A stretch of 64,000 bases of DNA, taken from the NCBI GenBank assembly GCA_025677825.1, contig JAIXMO010000067.1, positions 84,343 to 148,342 of the forward strand. Reading direction: 5' to 3'. Within the stretch, counting starts at the first letter, position 1. Each line of letters opens with the position of its first letter. The stretch comes from Helicostylum pulchrum (lineage: Eukaryota; Mucoromycota; Mucoromycetes; Mucorales; Mucoraceae). Under the pieces are notes generated by a model. The model was not told the DNA's origin and made no database searches. It was given only the letters and a program-made list of their open reading frames with translations. This document shows, in pieces, positions 1 to 12,867 of the stretch. A program made the translations under genes and the position numbers.

Positions 1-1239
1 TTGCGAATAAATAGAGCCATGATGACCGACAGTTTAAAGGAACCCATTTATTTTTTATAAGAAGCCTTTTTCTTTTTTCTTCTTCTTCATTTATTGTTCT
101 TGTTTTTTCCTTCGTTTATTGTTTTATTTTTGTTTTATATTCATGCAAATCGATACGGCTTCTTTTAAAGCAATTATTATCCATAAATGTGAAAAATAAT
201 GCATCACATTCTGAACGTATAAATAAAACGTGTATCGATAAAAAAGTTAATAGAATTTAACATAATTTTAATGTTTGAGCTCTTGCAGAAAACGATACAC
301 AGCATATTTTTTTGTACAATAACTTCCGCGAGTTCAAGAGCAATCGAAAACATTACAATACATTATTTTTCATCTATTATCATCTTAAAAACGCGTGTTT
401 TTAAGTGAAGGTTTAGAAGTAACTTCTAAAAAAAACATATTATTATTGGTACAGTTGAAGGAGGAGGCCAGAAATCCAACCGAGTATTGTAATACAGCTC
501 CATGAAAAACAATGCGTCTCTTTAAGTCGATAATAATCGTTCTCTATTATTGTAATATGTTAATGACAACTTAAAATGGCGAAAGTGGAACTGATATTCA
601 CGCTTACTTGTAAAGACATTACAATCTAGAGAAAATACGCTACTTGTGGCATATTTGAAACTTGGGAGGGGATAACATCCATAGGATTTATGATCTCAGT
701 GCTGATATTCTTATAAGTAGATATTTCGCTCGAGTCTACGATGCTATAATTTTCACTTTTAGATGAAAATGGTTTAGTAAAAGGGATCTGGGGCCACGAC
801 TATTTTGTACCTGACACACGGTAAGTTAAGAGTAATTTTTTTTTTATATGTATCTATACTATACTATACTAAGTTGACACTAGTTTGCGCTCTCTGGGTT
901 CGTTTTTTTTTTAGATTTTCAGAAGTAACGACATTAAATGTTAAAAATTCGTAAGTATATTCATGTATTCATGTGCATAATATATTTGGCATCAATAAAA
1001 AAGAAAATTAACATTTAAATTAGATTTATCAATATATCTGACATCAATAACAGGAAAATTAACGGTATAATTAGGTTTATCAAGTCTGTCAAAGAACACT
1101 TAAAGGACAAATGGAATATTTCCTCTAGTAAATTAAATAAGGAAATAGAAAATATACTAAACTTTGAAAGTTGTAATAAAGATTTATTAGTATAAACTCA
1201 ACAACAAGTATACATCAAAGCGTTTACGGATTTATAGGT
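1..1239. other. AT-rich region without recognisable gene
   Basis: Very AT-rich sequence with polypyrimidine tracts near the left edge. I find no long open frame, tRNA-like or rRNA-like segment. It precedes a cluster of short decayed frames and could be the flank of an old mobile element; nothing in it proves that. Confidence 0.5.
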
Positions 1240-2751
1240 ATGATTTATAAAAATGCTATTATATCAAGAAAGCTGCCGACAGTTACAATAAGTCATGCCA
1301 ATATAAAAATTGGATGTGCTATTACTATAGGCAACATGTTGCTAAAAAGGTTATTTGGTACAGAAGACGATTTAAGAGATGTAATATATGATAGTAACCT
1401 GGTACAAAAAGATGATGGTTATAAAAAACTCAGAATTGCTACACATGGAGAAGGTCTCTTTCATGTAATTCAATAATATTTCAACCTACAATTTCTGGGC
1501 AAGGCTTTCTTTGTTGTAGCTCAATTATATGAAAACCATGTGCAGCTAACGTTAAACCAAATAGTAACTCAGCCCGATTTGGATAATGAGGATCAGGAAG
1601 CGGTTATTATTCAAGAAGAAATGATCCCAATTCCAAATATATATGATACTTTGTGTTGCAACATGTGGAACAACATTACAGAAGATAGCAGTCTAATTCA
1701 ATTATGTGACACACGTAAAGGTTACAACGACTACGAATTGCTAGAAATATTTACCTTAGAAAACCAAGCAGAATTTACAAACAATCTTAAGGAGCATATT
1801 TCTAAAAACGTAAGTAATCTAAAATAGCGTGAGCAATTGTCATTCTCTTTATTATCTAAAATACTAATTTATACTTTGCATAGATCCTCAACAAAACGTT
1901 AAACAAACAAACAACAGACACAACTACTCTATCTCTAAACACTTCATGTAACTGCAGAGTTTGTTTGACGGTAAATGACATTACAGATATTTCTTTTCGA
2001 TCAGTTTTACAAGATATTATCTCTCTTATATTTTTTTCCTTGATTAATAAGCAACTCTTTGGAAAATATAGAAATATTCAATATGTATTTGACTTGATAC
2101 GCTTTAACTATAACCCACAGTTCCAACACATCCTTATGAAAATACTAAAATATGAAACCGATTATTTTTTGTATGAAGGAATCGACATAGCTCATAATAC
2201 TATACCAAAATTATCAAACCGACTGTTGCAACCTGTTCTTCAGCAATAATCATTTTCATATAAGGCGTTTCAAGTTGGTGTTTTATATCATGTACATAGC
2301 AAAAATTATGGGTTTAGTTTTGATGCACGACCAGGTCTCAAATATTATAAGTTTAAAAACAAGATATCAGATTCAAAAATCCCTTCGATTGACAAAGAAA
2401 GTGTGTTTCCACTCGTTAAAAAGGGAAATAGAATATACAGTACTCAATTAAAGCGATTATTTTATTTGAGTTGTAAATATGAGACTTTCAGAAAAGGTAA
2501 GTGGTGCTAGGAAAATATTAGTTTGTAACTTATATATCACATTAGAATTATCTAGGCTAAAAAAGGCGGATACTTTAAGCTTTGACAAAACAATCCGCGA
2601 AGAGGACAAGTTAGAAAGTATTTGTGGACCTGTTTGTTTTGTAGATAATTATAAACGAGGCCATTATATATCTTTTATAATTTCCATACTTTACAAAGGG
2701 CATTCGTCCTCCATTTCTTTCGCGGTAAAAAAGGTTGGTGATGAGATATAA
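1240..2751 (+). pseudogene. Cluster of decayed + strand open frames, origin unknown
   Basis: Four open frames of 78-95 codons lie in succession on the + strand (1240-1476, 1540-1827, 1965-2249, 2479-2751). Between 2250 and 2480 another frame continues for about 70 codons without a start. All have protein-like composition (for example a stretch YFLYEGIDIAHNTIPKLSNR in the third), yet no arrangement of normal introns joins them cleanly. I therefore read them as pieces of one former coding sequence of about 500 codons broken by stops and shifts. I do not recognise the family; a decayed transposon-encoded or lineage-specific protein is possible. A spliced real gene with unusual introns is not excluded. 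Confidence 0.3.
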
Positions 2752-3515
2752 AAGGAATTTTGCGCTGTACTCGCAGAACTAATGACTTTGGCTCGTCTTT
2801 AAAAATAGGACAATAAAATACACTGCAGTTTCCCTTATCTATTGCTATCTTTGTTTCAAATTAAGTCTATCGCATATAGTTAAGCACGATTAGAGCTTTC
2901 TAATAATTGTATACCCTTTGTAAGACGCATCTAGATTTTCTGCATATGATTCACCCTCAATTATTTGTTCTTGAAATATGCGTGTAGCAATAGAATAGAA
3001 AAATTGCATAATGGTATCGGCATAAAAAGAGTTCGATAAAAGCGAAGGGTGTTAACCAATAAGCAAACTAGATAAAGCAACAAAAGGTAGCAGAGATAGC
3101 GTTGAGTTTGATTACAATGAGCTATTCGCTCACAAAGTAACAGCCTCGGACCCAGGGTTGACGAAAATAGGAGCCTTCAGTGATGAAAAACAAACCATTT
3201 ATCTACTTTAAAATATTATCATCAATAGCTTAATGATTATTGGTAGTTTTCCGCGAAGTATTTGTAATTTTTGAACGATCGCTTAAAAATAGAAATACAG
3301 TGGTCTGCGTATATCGGTTTGTAAATAATAAATAGTTCCCTTAACACGTCTAAGGTCTTCCAATATGAATCGAGAGTAACAGCAAGAAAGCAATTAATGT
3401 CTGCCGAAAAAGTGACCCGAATAAAAAAAAATAAGCTTTTATTTCGATTTTAGGAATCACAAAGTTGAAAAAAATATAGTACAAAAATCATAGTTCATTT
3501 TATAAAGAATGGGAT
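2752..3515. other. Intergenic, nothing recognised
   Basis: AT-rich sequence between the decayed frames and the 3' end of the dehydratase gene, which is transcribed from the minus strand. No gene or repeat is apparent. The last ~100 bases probably hold the dehydratase 3' UTR. Confidence 0.4.
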
Positions 3516-4900
3516 TTACTTCTTTTGGTGCATTTTACCAGTGGGGAAAGTATAGTCTTCAATAGATTGTCTATACATCTCTACTGAATAACCAGCAACA
3601 AGAGGAGGAGTAACCTTACTATTCTTAAGTTGAACAGGAGTCTTGCAGTGCTCATGTAAATGGTCGACATACTCCAACATACGACGATCAAGTGAACCAC
3701 TGACACAGATATAATCAATCAAGGATAAATGCTGAACCATCTCTACCAAGAAAGTACCACCAGCATGAGGAATAATAGGCACTTCAAATTTATTTGCCAT
3801 CAAGATAATAGCTAAAACCTCGTTCACGCCGCCAACACGACACGAATCAATTTGACAATAATCGATAGCATTGGCTTGGAAGAGTTGTTTAAACATAATA
3901 CGATTTTGAATATGTTCACCAGTAGCTACAGCGCATTGAGGATATAAAGCCTTACGAATAGTAGCGTGACCAAGAACGTCATCAGGAGAAGTAGGTTCCT
4001 CAATGAAAAGAGGTTTGAACTTTAATAAATCCTTCATCCAATCGATAGCTTCTTTTACGTCCCAGACTTGATTAGCGTCCATCATTAATACGCCTTCCTC
4101 GCCAATCTCTTCACGAATAATAGATGCACGACGAATATCGGCTTCTTTATCGCTTCCGACCTTTTGTTTAAAGTGCGTAAATCCTTGCTCTTTTGCTTCG
4201 CGGATTAATCTACGAACTTTATCGTCACTATAACCTATATATAATCGATATTAATATCACCGACTACCTATTTTTTTTTTTAAAAAAAAAAGCATGTACC
4301 TAACCACCCAGCAGAAGTAGTGTAGCTTGGATATCCATCTTTCAACATCTCTTCTTCTCGTTGAACCTTAGTTGCCTCCTTCTCACGCAGCATCTCAATA
4401 GCTTGTTCAGGAGTGAGAACGTCAGTAATATATCTAAAATCAATACACTGAACAAATTCTTCTGGAGTCATATCAGCAACCAATTTCCAAACTGGTTTGT
4501 TTACAGCCTTAGCCCAAAGATCCCAGATAGCATTAATAACGGCACCTGTAGCCAAATGAATAACACCCTTTTCAGGTCCAATCCATCTTAGTTGAGAATC
4601 ACCTGTACAAATTTGATGTGTAGCCCGCATATCCTTAACTAACTCATCCAAAGATTTATTGACAAACTTACATGCTAATTGTTCAATAGCCGAGCAAACC
4701 ACTTCGTTACCACGGCCACAAGTAAAAGTTAAACCATGACCTTCTAATTTATTTGAATCAGTATAAAAGATAACATAGGCAGCAGAGTAATCAGGATCCT
4801 TGTTCATAGCGTCAGAACCATCCAAATGTTGAGAGGTAGGAAAACGAATATCTCTAATTTCGTAGCTTGTGATAGTAGATTCGAGTAACTGTTTAACCAT
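3516..4900 (-). CDS. ENOSF1-like enolase-superfamily dehydratase (L-fuconate/L-galactonate type)
   Basis: Two exons, 4900-4300 and 4234-3516, joined by a 65-base GT-AG intron, give 439 aa, the usual length of ENOSF1-type dehydratases. The N-terminal capping domain carries RFPTSQHLDGSDAMNKDPDY and LRWIGPEKGVIHLATGAV, typical of this subgroup. The barrel shows the KxK pair (FKQKVG), metal ligands in MMDANQVWD, FIEEPTSPDD and ATGEH, the Asp of QIDSCRVGG and the His of PHAGG, so all mandelate-racemase-subgroup active-site positions appear present. Members dehydrate sugar acids such as L-fuconate; fungal relatives act on L-galactonate in galacturonate catabolism. Substrate here is inference. Likely cytosolic; no targeting signal seen. 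The start at 4900 is the natural one, preceded by an AT-rich leader. Confidence 0.93.
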
Positions 4901-5088
4901 TTTTTTTGGTATCTATTTTATTAAGTTATAAAGATAAAAAAATAATAGAAAGAGAAAAGAGGTGAGAGTATTTATATTCAAATATTTTTATGCGGTTTTT
5001 TTTTCTTTAGTGGAAAGGAACACAAAGGATTTTAGTCGATTTCATAGGCACGGAGAAAATGGACAATTCTTTATTATTCCGGGAAAAT

Positions 5089-5931
5089 TTAAAGTTGCTT
5101 AGGGTGGGACCCTAAACGACTAATAATGTCTTTACCTAAAAAGTAAGCAATCATACCAGGTACAACAATCCAAAGGCCATTAGGGATCTAAAAAAAAAAA
5201 TATTAGGTCACTTGCTTTAAATTCTGTAACATATAACTTTACAATCCATAAGAATACAAGGTTTTTAATTGAGTTATGACCAATATGTTGATATCCAGAA
5301 AAAGGTTCAATAAGCCAGTATAAAATCGTTTTTGAAAGTGTCATAAGAGCACCTGAGAACCCAACAAGGTTACATTGTCCAACCGTTATATTTTCTTGTC
5401 GAAGCAAGTACAAATATAAAATATTTAAAAATGTTTCAATAACATTCATGGTAGCTATGTGCAATATAATTAGTCTTATTTTCCCGTTTGAAAAGATAAT
5501 TGTAGTACCTTGAGCGCCAGTGAAACCATCCTTTATAGCCAATGCATGATGACCATAGAAATGATCAATCTGTGGGTAAAATAGTAGTGGCATTTAGTTT
5601 ATAAACTCAGTAAAAAAAAAAAAACCGATATGTACTCATACCGTTCCATATAAATTGTAAGGCTTCCAAATAAAGTTCAATGATCCACCTTCCATACTAT
5701 AAGGTCTAAACAATAACTTAGTATTTATTCTAAAAAAACATTCATAAATAAATACCTGAGAAGACAGTACAAAAAATCCTTTTTTTAAAAAAATAATGAT
5801 AATATTAATTTTCTGGTTTACGTATAACCTTTAGTCAATTTTCGTACCCATGTTACAACGATGGAACTTAAAAGTAACCAACCTTGAATCCACATAGGAA
5901 CTTGATCTTGGGTTCTTAGTTTCATAGACAT
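5089..5931 (-). CDS. EXPERA-domain membrane protein (EBP/TMEM97-like)
   Basis: Five exons (5931-5822, 5729-5642, 5569-5509, 5454-5243, 5187-5089) join in frame to 189 aa. The order of motifs follows the emopamil-binding-protein fold: a first hydrophobic helix (MWIQGWLLLSSIVVTW), a loop with DGFT followed by helix 3 containing a buried Glu (NVIETFLNIL), then YWLIEPFSGYQHIGHNSI, and a last helix beginning IPNGLWIVVPG. These match the EBP signatures DNFT, E, FLTEHRDGFQHG and NALWLVLPG as I know them. Family members are sterol isomerases or ER lipid-handling proteins. Because most fungi use Erg2 for sterol isomerisation, the enzymatic role is uncertain. It lies downstream of the ABC transporter gene on the same strand, separated by about 90 bases. 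Confidence 0.72.
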
Positions 5932-6021
5932 GACTCTTTTTTTTTTATGTGAAAAAAAAAGAAAAAGTAACTACAAAATAGCGTGTGTGAAAAAATAAAA
6001 TAAAAAAAGGGACGTTTAAAT

Positions 6022-9000
6022 TTAAGAGGTATCAACTAATTCATGTTTGGCTTTCGCGAGTTCAACTAAAGTTTCAAATTCACCAGAGTTACGACACATT
6101 TTGTAAAATGCAGAATCTTTATCACGTAATAAAAGCAATGGACTATGAAAAAAAACATACTATTAACAAAAAGTGAATTTATATGAATATATTTTTTCTT
6201 TTTACCTTTCAAATTCAATTACTTCACCATGATCCAGAACTAAAATACGATCATACTCAATGACAGTATTTAAACGATGCGCTATACATAAGATAGTGCA
6301 CTCCTCAAACTCTTGAGTAATTGTCTTTTGAATAGCTTTATCCGTTTCAAAATCCACACTAGCAGTAGCCTCATCCATTAAGACCACTCTAGTACTTTTA
6401 AGTAAAGCTCTGGCCAAACATAGCAATTGTCTTTGACCCTGAGAGAAGTTATGTCCGCCTTCACTAACGGGCGTTGTAAGATCCTTAAACAAATTTTTGT
6501 TGACTGCACCTGATTCATTTAACAGATGAACTCGGCGGAAAGCCATAAAGATATCTTCATCACTAAACTCATCAAATGGATCCATATTTGATCGAAGCGT
6601 ACCCGAGAACAAGACCGGATCTTGTGGAATAATAGTTAAATTGCGACGTAAATCTTGAGTGCCAATGTCTGCAATATTGACGCCATCAATTGAAATACTA
6701 CCCTGAGACGATTCAATAAATCGAAAGAAAGCCAAGGCCAAAGTAGATTTACCGCTTCCGGTTCTACCCACAATACCCACCTTTTCTTTTGGATTAATAG
6801 AAAACGATATTCCTTTTAATACCGGTTCCAAATCCACGGCATATTTGACTTGTAAATCTTTCACTTCAATTGCACCATGGCCAGGCCAATCAGTTGGAGG
6901 TCTTATATCTGTGATGGTAGGAGCTTCTTGATCCATCTCTAAAAATTCGACGACACGTTCAACAGAATTAAAGTTCATTTCCAATTGAGTATATCTGCGG
7001 ACACCCCAATAAGTCATCTCGGTAAATACCAAGATATAGCTCAGACAGAAACCAGCAGTAGCAGCATCTAAACGGTCCAAATTGAATAAAATAAAGACAC
7101 CTGTGACAAGTGAAACAAAGGAACCCATTAATCCAATACGAGTACTAACCCATCGACTTACGGTCCAAGCATAAAACATGGGTCGTGCATTGACATCAAT
7201 ACGATCCAACATCTCCAACATAAATTGCTGTGTCATACCGAACGCACGGATAGTGGTAACACCAATAATAGTTTCCGTGAACAAAGTAAATAAAGGCGAT
7301 CTACTAACAGAATCCATTCTTTTCAATTCACGAGACGCAGCTACAAACCGTAACCCATAGTAAACATTGATAATAGCTACTGCAACCATCAGCACAATAA
7401 GAATTGGTAAAACCGAGGTAGCAATCAGTACAATAGATATAATAATAACCCATTGACCACAGAACTGAACAATATCGGTAGAAACAGAAGAATCAATGGT
7501 TTCAAAATCCTTTGCAAATCGGTTTACGATACGACCTACGGGTGTCGTATCAAAGAATCTAAGGGGAGCATGAAATACTCGGTCTAATAGCAAGATGTAT
7601 AGTTTTCTACTGGCACGAAGACCACCATAGAACATAGTAAGGTATCTTGTAACACTTGTTATAATATTGGCTAAGTTGAATAACACATATATTCCCAGGT
7701 ACATATTTAAATTATCTTGTTTTTCTGTATCTGATAGTATAGTAGCGGTAGGAGCTAAACTATTGAGTTTCGACGTAAGTTTAACAGGCCATTGATATAC
7801 GGACTCTATTGAAACAGGTATTGCATTGGCAATTGCATGAGAAGTTTCATAAGACTGAGCCCATTTCTTTAACCACCATGAAGCACCAATATCAAAACTA
7901 CGAACACCGATAACGGTAATAAAAATAAAGAGCCAAAAGAACCAGTTTCCGACACAATCAAAATACAATTTATATAATCTCAGTTTGACTCGACCGGAAG
8001 CACGGGTCTCATCTTGTACCAAGGTCTTGGGTTTTTTCTTTTCTTCCGATTCGATAACAGGTCCAGTCGCTTCTACTTCTTCAGCAGTATCATGTTCTTC
8101 TGCATTATTCTCTTCAAAGATCAGAGATAGTTGATTCGATAGCTTGAGTTCGTCAGGAGAACCAGATACTTGAACTCGACCTTCCTTCAAAAAGACAACG
8201 TAGGCACTTCCCTGAATACATAAACTAACATGATGCGTGATTAAAATTTGAGTTCTGCCTTTCATTAAAGGACCCAATAAGCATTTTGTGTACAGATGCT
8301 TTGCAGTATGTGCATCAACAGCACTCAAGACATCATCCAACAAAACATTATGCGCGCGAGAGTACACAGCTCTTGCTAAAGCCACACGAGCCTTTTGACC
8401 ACCAGATAAAGTAATACCCTTTTCACCAATCTCGGTGGAATCGCCATCTTCCAAATAAAGTAAATCCTTTTCAAGAGCGCAAGCATGTAAAGTAGCTTGA
8501 TACCTCTTTGCAACAAAAGGTAAACCAAATAAAATATTGTCCTTGATAGAAGCGTTTTGTAACCAGGCTGTTTGAGATACATAGGCTACGGCATACGGTA
8601 AGATCCAGTCTTCAGGTACCGTTTGATCCGGTACGTTTTGTATGGAAGAGGCAGCAATAGAATTATCCAATGTAGAAAAGAAGGGAGATCGAGGACAGAA
8701 TACGGTACCTGATTTGGTTTCTGCTTCTCCTAAGAGACTAAGCATTAATAAGGTTTTGCCAGATCCCGTGGAACCGCAAATAAGTGATATTTGGTTAGCA
8801 GGAAACGTAATATTAAGGTCTTGTAAAATAAATGCGGAGTTGACCACAGTAGCATTGTCTTCACTTGGTGGTGTAGTAGCTTCGGATTGCGGCCAACTAA
8901 CCGTAGCATCGGCAAATCCTACTTTGATGTCCTGTGAGGGTACTGTATCAGGATGAGCGACTTCTTCTTCCGCCAAGTATTGCTCAATACGCTCAATACT

Positions 9001-9832
9001 GATTAGTGTTTCAAATAACCGAATAAAAGTCTCGGGGATAATAGTAAGTGATCCGCGAAGTTCGTTAAAGATAGCGATCGAAGTAAAAGCAATAGGAGCA
9101 GTGAGTTCACGACCTTCTAATTTTGTAAATGACCAAAATGCGACCGTTGTTACTAACAAAGGTGTTCTATAATTAAAAAAAAAATTAAGTATATATATAT
9201 AGTATATATGTCCAGAAATGTCTTTTGTGTTACCCTTGCCATAAAAACATAAATACTACTTCGCTAAGATAGATAATCTTAAGATATCCTAGCTCAGTGG
9301 ATCTTGCTTCCAAAATGCGCTTCGTCCAATTAGACTCGGCCGCAAAAAACTTAATCTGTCTGATACCTTGTAAGACCTCATTCATAAGCGAAACCCGTTT
9401 ATCGCGAGCCTTCATTAATGTATCCTGAGTTCTTACAAACAGTTTTGAGTTGTATTGGTTTAAAGGTAACATAACGATCATACAAGAGAGTCCCAAGATT
9501 GAAGACCAACCCAATAAAGTGAATAAAAAGTATGTACCAATAATAAGCTCGATGGGTGCTTCCAGCATTACAAACCACCAAGAAGCAAAATCGGATATTC
9601 TTGCGGAATCAGTACTCATTAAATTTACGATCATACCCGTCTTGGAACTATCATCTTCTGCTTCTTTATCAGCGCTTTTACCGCCGGATAATACAGAAGC
9701 ATCCATACGACGTAAGGTCTTGCGATAGATCTCTAGATTTAACATAGACTTTACGCGCATCTGCGTTGAAGATTGTGCTACAAACAAATAATGGGTTAAA
9801 ATTAATCCTTTCATCCGCAGTACCTTATTTAC

Positions 9833-9863
<31 letters not shown>

Positions 9864-10874
9864 CTTACAAAAAAACCAAATTTGTCCTACAAGTGCGTTC
9901 AAAAGAACAATAAACAACGACATTGCAAAGATATATCCTAAGCCTAATACCAGAGATCTTTCGTCCCCGGTACCGGAAGTAATTTCTTGAATGATTAACA
10001 ACAACCTGTTCAAGAAAAAGGGCGTTGTGTAATACAAGACTGGTAATACAATGCCCAATAAAGCTTGCATATTAATAGAATATTGATTACTGAGATAGAT
10101 ACGGTAAAGTAATTTTTTCTTTGATTGGGTCTGTCTAAATATATAAAACATATTGTGTGCGCGGTGAGTCGGGGGTAAGATTGGCAAGTCTTTGTCCGTG
10201 AGCTGATCGCCGCGTTCATTGATCGTGTTTATAATAGGCGTCATCCAGTAAAAGTAAAAAATACCAAGCAACGATTCAACCTGTTTACTATTGACTTGTT
10301 TACCGTTCTCGTCAAGAAAGGGAGATCCATTTTTAGCAGTAGCGGTCGTATAAATTAGATCAAAACTTAAAATTACGGGCAGACCTAAAGGTACACCTTG
10401 TATAAAAGATATAGCAGGGTTATGCCAAAGTGCTAGTATCAATTGAGTAGTAGCAGTAACAAACAGAACAATATAAAGTAAACAGAGATGGATATGAAGT
10501 GCCCAGCCAGTATTATCAGGTAATGGAAATCGAGTGGCAGTAATAGCTAATACAAAACAATAAAGCCAGGTAATAAACGTAATGGCAGATCCAATAGCAC
10601 TATATATGTCTTCTTTTTTGGCGGCTGTCACAAATTGAACAAGAAGGTATGCAGACAGAAGGGTAAGAATAGATGTGTTACATAGAATACGAGTCATTCT
10701 GTTTCCATTGGAGAAAGGTACAGTAATCACATCTCGTACAGTATCCGTTTTCAAATGAGGTGCATTATTATGGTGACGGTGTTGGTACACTCTTTGAACA
10801 GAAAGACCGACTGAACTTACAGCTAAAGACAATACTTGTACAAGTACCAGCCAAAATGTAACCCTATCAGACAT
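6022..10874 (-). CDS. ABCC (MRP-type) full-size ABC transporter
   Basis: Four exons (10874-9869, 9777-9234, 9166-6206, 6142-6022) give 1543 aa in frame. Order: an N-terminal multi-helix TMD0-like region, TMD1, NBD1, TMD2, NBD2. NBD1 has Walker A GSTGSGKT, signature LSGGQKARVALARA and Walker B NVLLDDVLSAVD, with Asp instead of the catalytic Glu, the normal degenerate state of ABCC NBD1. NBD2 has GRTGSGKST, FSQGQRQLLCLARA and VVLMDEATASVD with intact Glu. The C-terminus (SPLLLLRDKDSAFYKMC) is the usual MRP tail. Such proteins export or sequester glutathione conjugates, bile-acid-like anions or metals, often in the vacuole (Ycf1/Ybt1/Bpt1 group); substrate not predictable. The start at 10874 is the conserved one; an in-frame upstream ATG at 10961 is followed by low-complexity sequence and is less likely. 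Confidence 0.93.
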
Positions 10875-11173
10875 TTTTTTAAAAAAATAAAAAGTAGTAA
10901 AAAGAAAAAGAAAAAGAAAAAAATAGATAGAAAAAATCTGATCACACCTTAAATGGGACAAATAACAGTTCGTGTTCGCGTGCTGTAGGTGACTTATTTT
11001 GCTGCGGCTTTATAAAAGTGTGTGTGTGTGTGTATGTGTGTATTGTGTAAAGCCACACTTTCAACTCTTGAAATCGGACCTTTAATGCGCGTATTAGAAC
11101 TCATAAAAATTTTGAAATGAAAAAATATTTATTTTTTTTCCTCTCCTCTTAACTCAATCCGCGTAATAAAATC
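10875..11173. promoter_or_regulatory. Shared head-to-head intergenic region (ABCC / RAE1)
   Basis: Only 299 bases separate the start codons of the divergently oriented ABC transporter and RAE1 genes, so the promoters must overlap or abut. A TATAAAAG box lies at 11011-11018 in the RAE1 direction, followed by a short GT-rich microsatellite and a pyrimidine-rich leader just before the RAE1 ATG. Functional assignment of the box is inference. Confidence 0.5.
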
Positions 11174-12562
11174 ATGTTGGATCCCAAAGACTTTGAAGTG
11201 AGAAGAAAAAAAAGAATTGATCTACTATGAACGCCATTATTAACTTTATTTCTTCAATAGGTTGCTTCGCCACCTACTGATGGTATTACCGCTTTAGATT
11301 TCTCTTCACAAGCTGATTATCTTGCTGTTTCTTCATGGGATAACCAAGTATGGAATTCATTTTAACTTTATTTTATTTTTACTAATAGTATATTCTATAG
11401 GTACGTATTTATGAAATTGAAACTTCTGGCAACACAGTACCAAAAACTGCCTATTCTCATGAAGGACCAGTATTATGCGTTAATTGGAGTAAAGTAAATA
11501 TCGACCGCACACACAAAATGTTGTTTATAGAGAGGAAAAAAAGGAGATTAATTCCCCTTCTTTCTATTATTGTAGGATGGTACAAAGGTAGTTTCAGGTG
11601 GTGCAGATAAAGCTGGTAGAATGTTTGATATTGCTACAGGGCAATCAACTCAAATTGCTCAACATGACGAACCTATTAAATGTATTCAATTCTTGGAACA
11701 AGGTAATATTGTTGCCACTGGAAGTTGGGATAAGACAATCAAGTATTGGGATTTGAGATCACCTCAACCTATTGGAACCGTTCAACTTCCTGAACGTTGT
11801 TATGCTATGGACGCTAAGGGACATTTGTTGGTTGTTGGTACTGCAGAAAAGCATGTCTGTATATTCGATTTAAATAACCCTACTGTCATTTACAAGGTAA
11901 TTTTTTTTTTCTTGATTGTTCTTTTTAGATATTTATATACGTATATATATTGTAGCAAGTAACATCACCTTTGAAATGGCAAACACGTACTGTATCATGT
12001 TTCACTGATAGTAAAGGTTTTGCCATTGGATCTATTGAAGGAAGAGTCGGTATTCAATATGTTGAGGATAAGGATTCTTCGTAAGTTAATTTTTTTTAAT
12101 TATGCAATTCTTTATTCAAACATGTACTGAACGTGACTATCTTTATTACAGTAAGAACTTTTCCTTCAAGTGTCATCGTGATGATGCAAAGAATGTATAT
12201 GCTGTCAATGATATTAGTTTCCACCCTGTTCATGGTACATTCTCTACAGCTGGTGCTGATGGAACAGTTTCATTCTGGGATAAAGATTCTAAGCAACGTT
12301 TGAAACCATTCCCCAAGACAAGTGGTCAAATTTCTAGCACAGCATTTAATCGCAATGGTAGTATCTTTGCTTATGCTGTCAGCTATGATTGGTCAAAGGT
12401 AAGCACAAAATAAAAAAGAAATTTCTAGAGCGGGATTAAAACTGATGTAATCATTTTTTTTTGCAGGGTTATAAACAAGCTTTACCAACAAATCCTATCA
12501 AAATCTATTTACACGCTGTCAGAGATGAAGAAATCAAACCTCGTACAACTAAGAAACGTTAA
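11174..12562 (+). CDS. RAE1: mRNA export factor Rae1/Gle2, WD40 protein
   Basis: Seven exons (11174-11197, 11261-11347, 11401-11493, 11576-11896, 11956-12080, 12152-12398, 12467-12562) join in frame to 330 aa, the family's usual size. The sequence reads as a WD40 propeller characteristic of Rae1: [18 protein letters not shown] and SWDNQVRIYE at the start, then [74 protein letters not shown] and SYDWSKGY at the end. Rae1 sits at the nuclear pore bound to the GLEBS motif of a Nup98-type nucleoporin and supports poly(A) RNA export and spindle functions. The first exon is only 24 bases long, so automatic gene finders may miss the start. Confidence 0.96.
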
Positions 12563-12797
12563 GAAAAAAGAAAAAAGAAAAAAAAATCGATTTGTTTTTC
12601 TATTTTTTTTTTTTTTTGTCTTTAGTGAAAGCGAAATACCTTTAAATAAATCAGATATATAATACATGTATTATATGGTAAATACACCCCTTTTTTTTGT
12701 TTGTTAAGTATTAGCCTATAAAATGTGACATGCTTCCTATTAGTAATGAAGATGATGGGAAGTAGCGGGATAAATAGATTCCTTTTTCTTCCCAGTC

Positions 12798-12805
12798 TAT
12801 AAAAG
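12798..12805 (+). promoter_or_regulatory. TATA box of the Gfo/Idh/MocA gene
   Basis: TATAAAAG lies 63-70 bases before the start codon and is followed by a long pyrimidine-rich leader. Position and sequence fit a core promoter; no experimental support is visible. Confidence 0.5.
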
Positions 12806-12867
12806 ACCGGGATTTTTCTTTTTTATTTCTTTTCTTTTTTTTCTTTAATTTTAATTCTTTTTTAATT

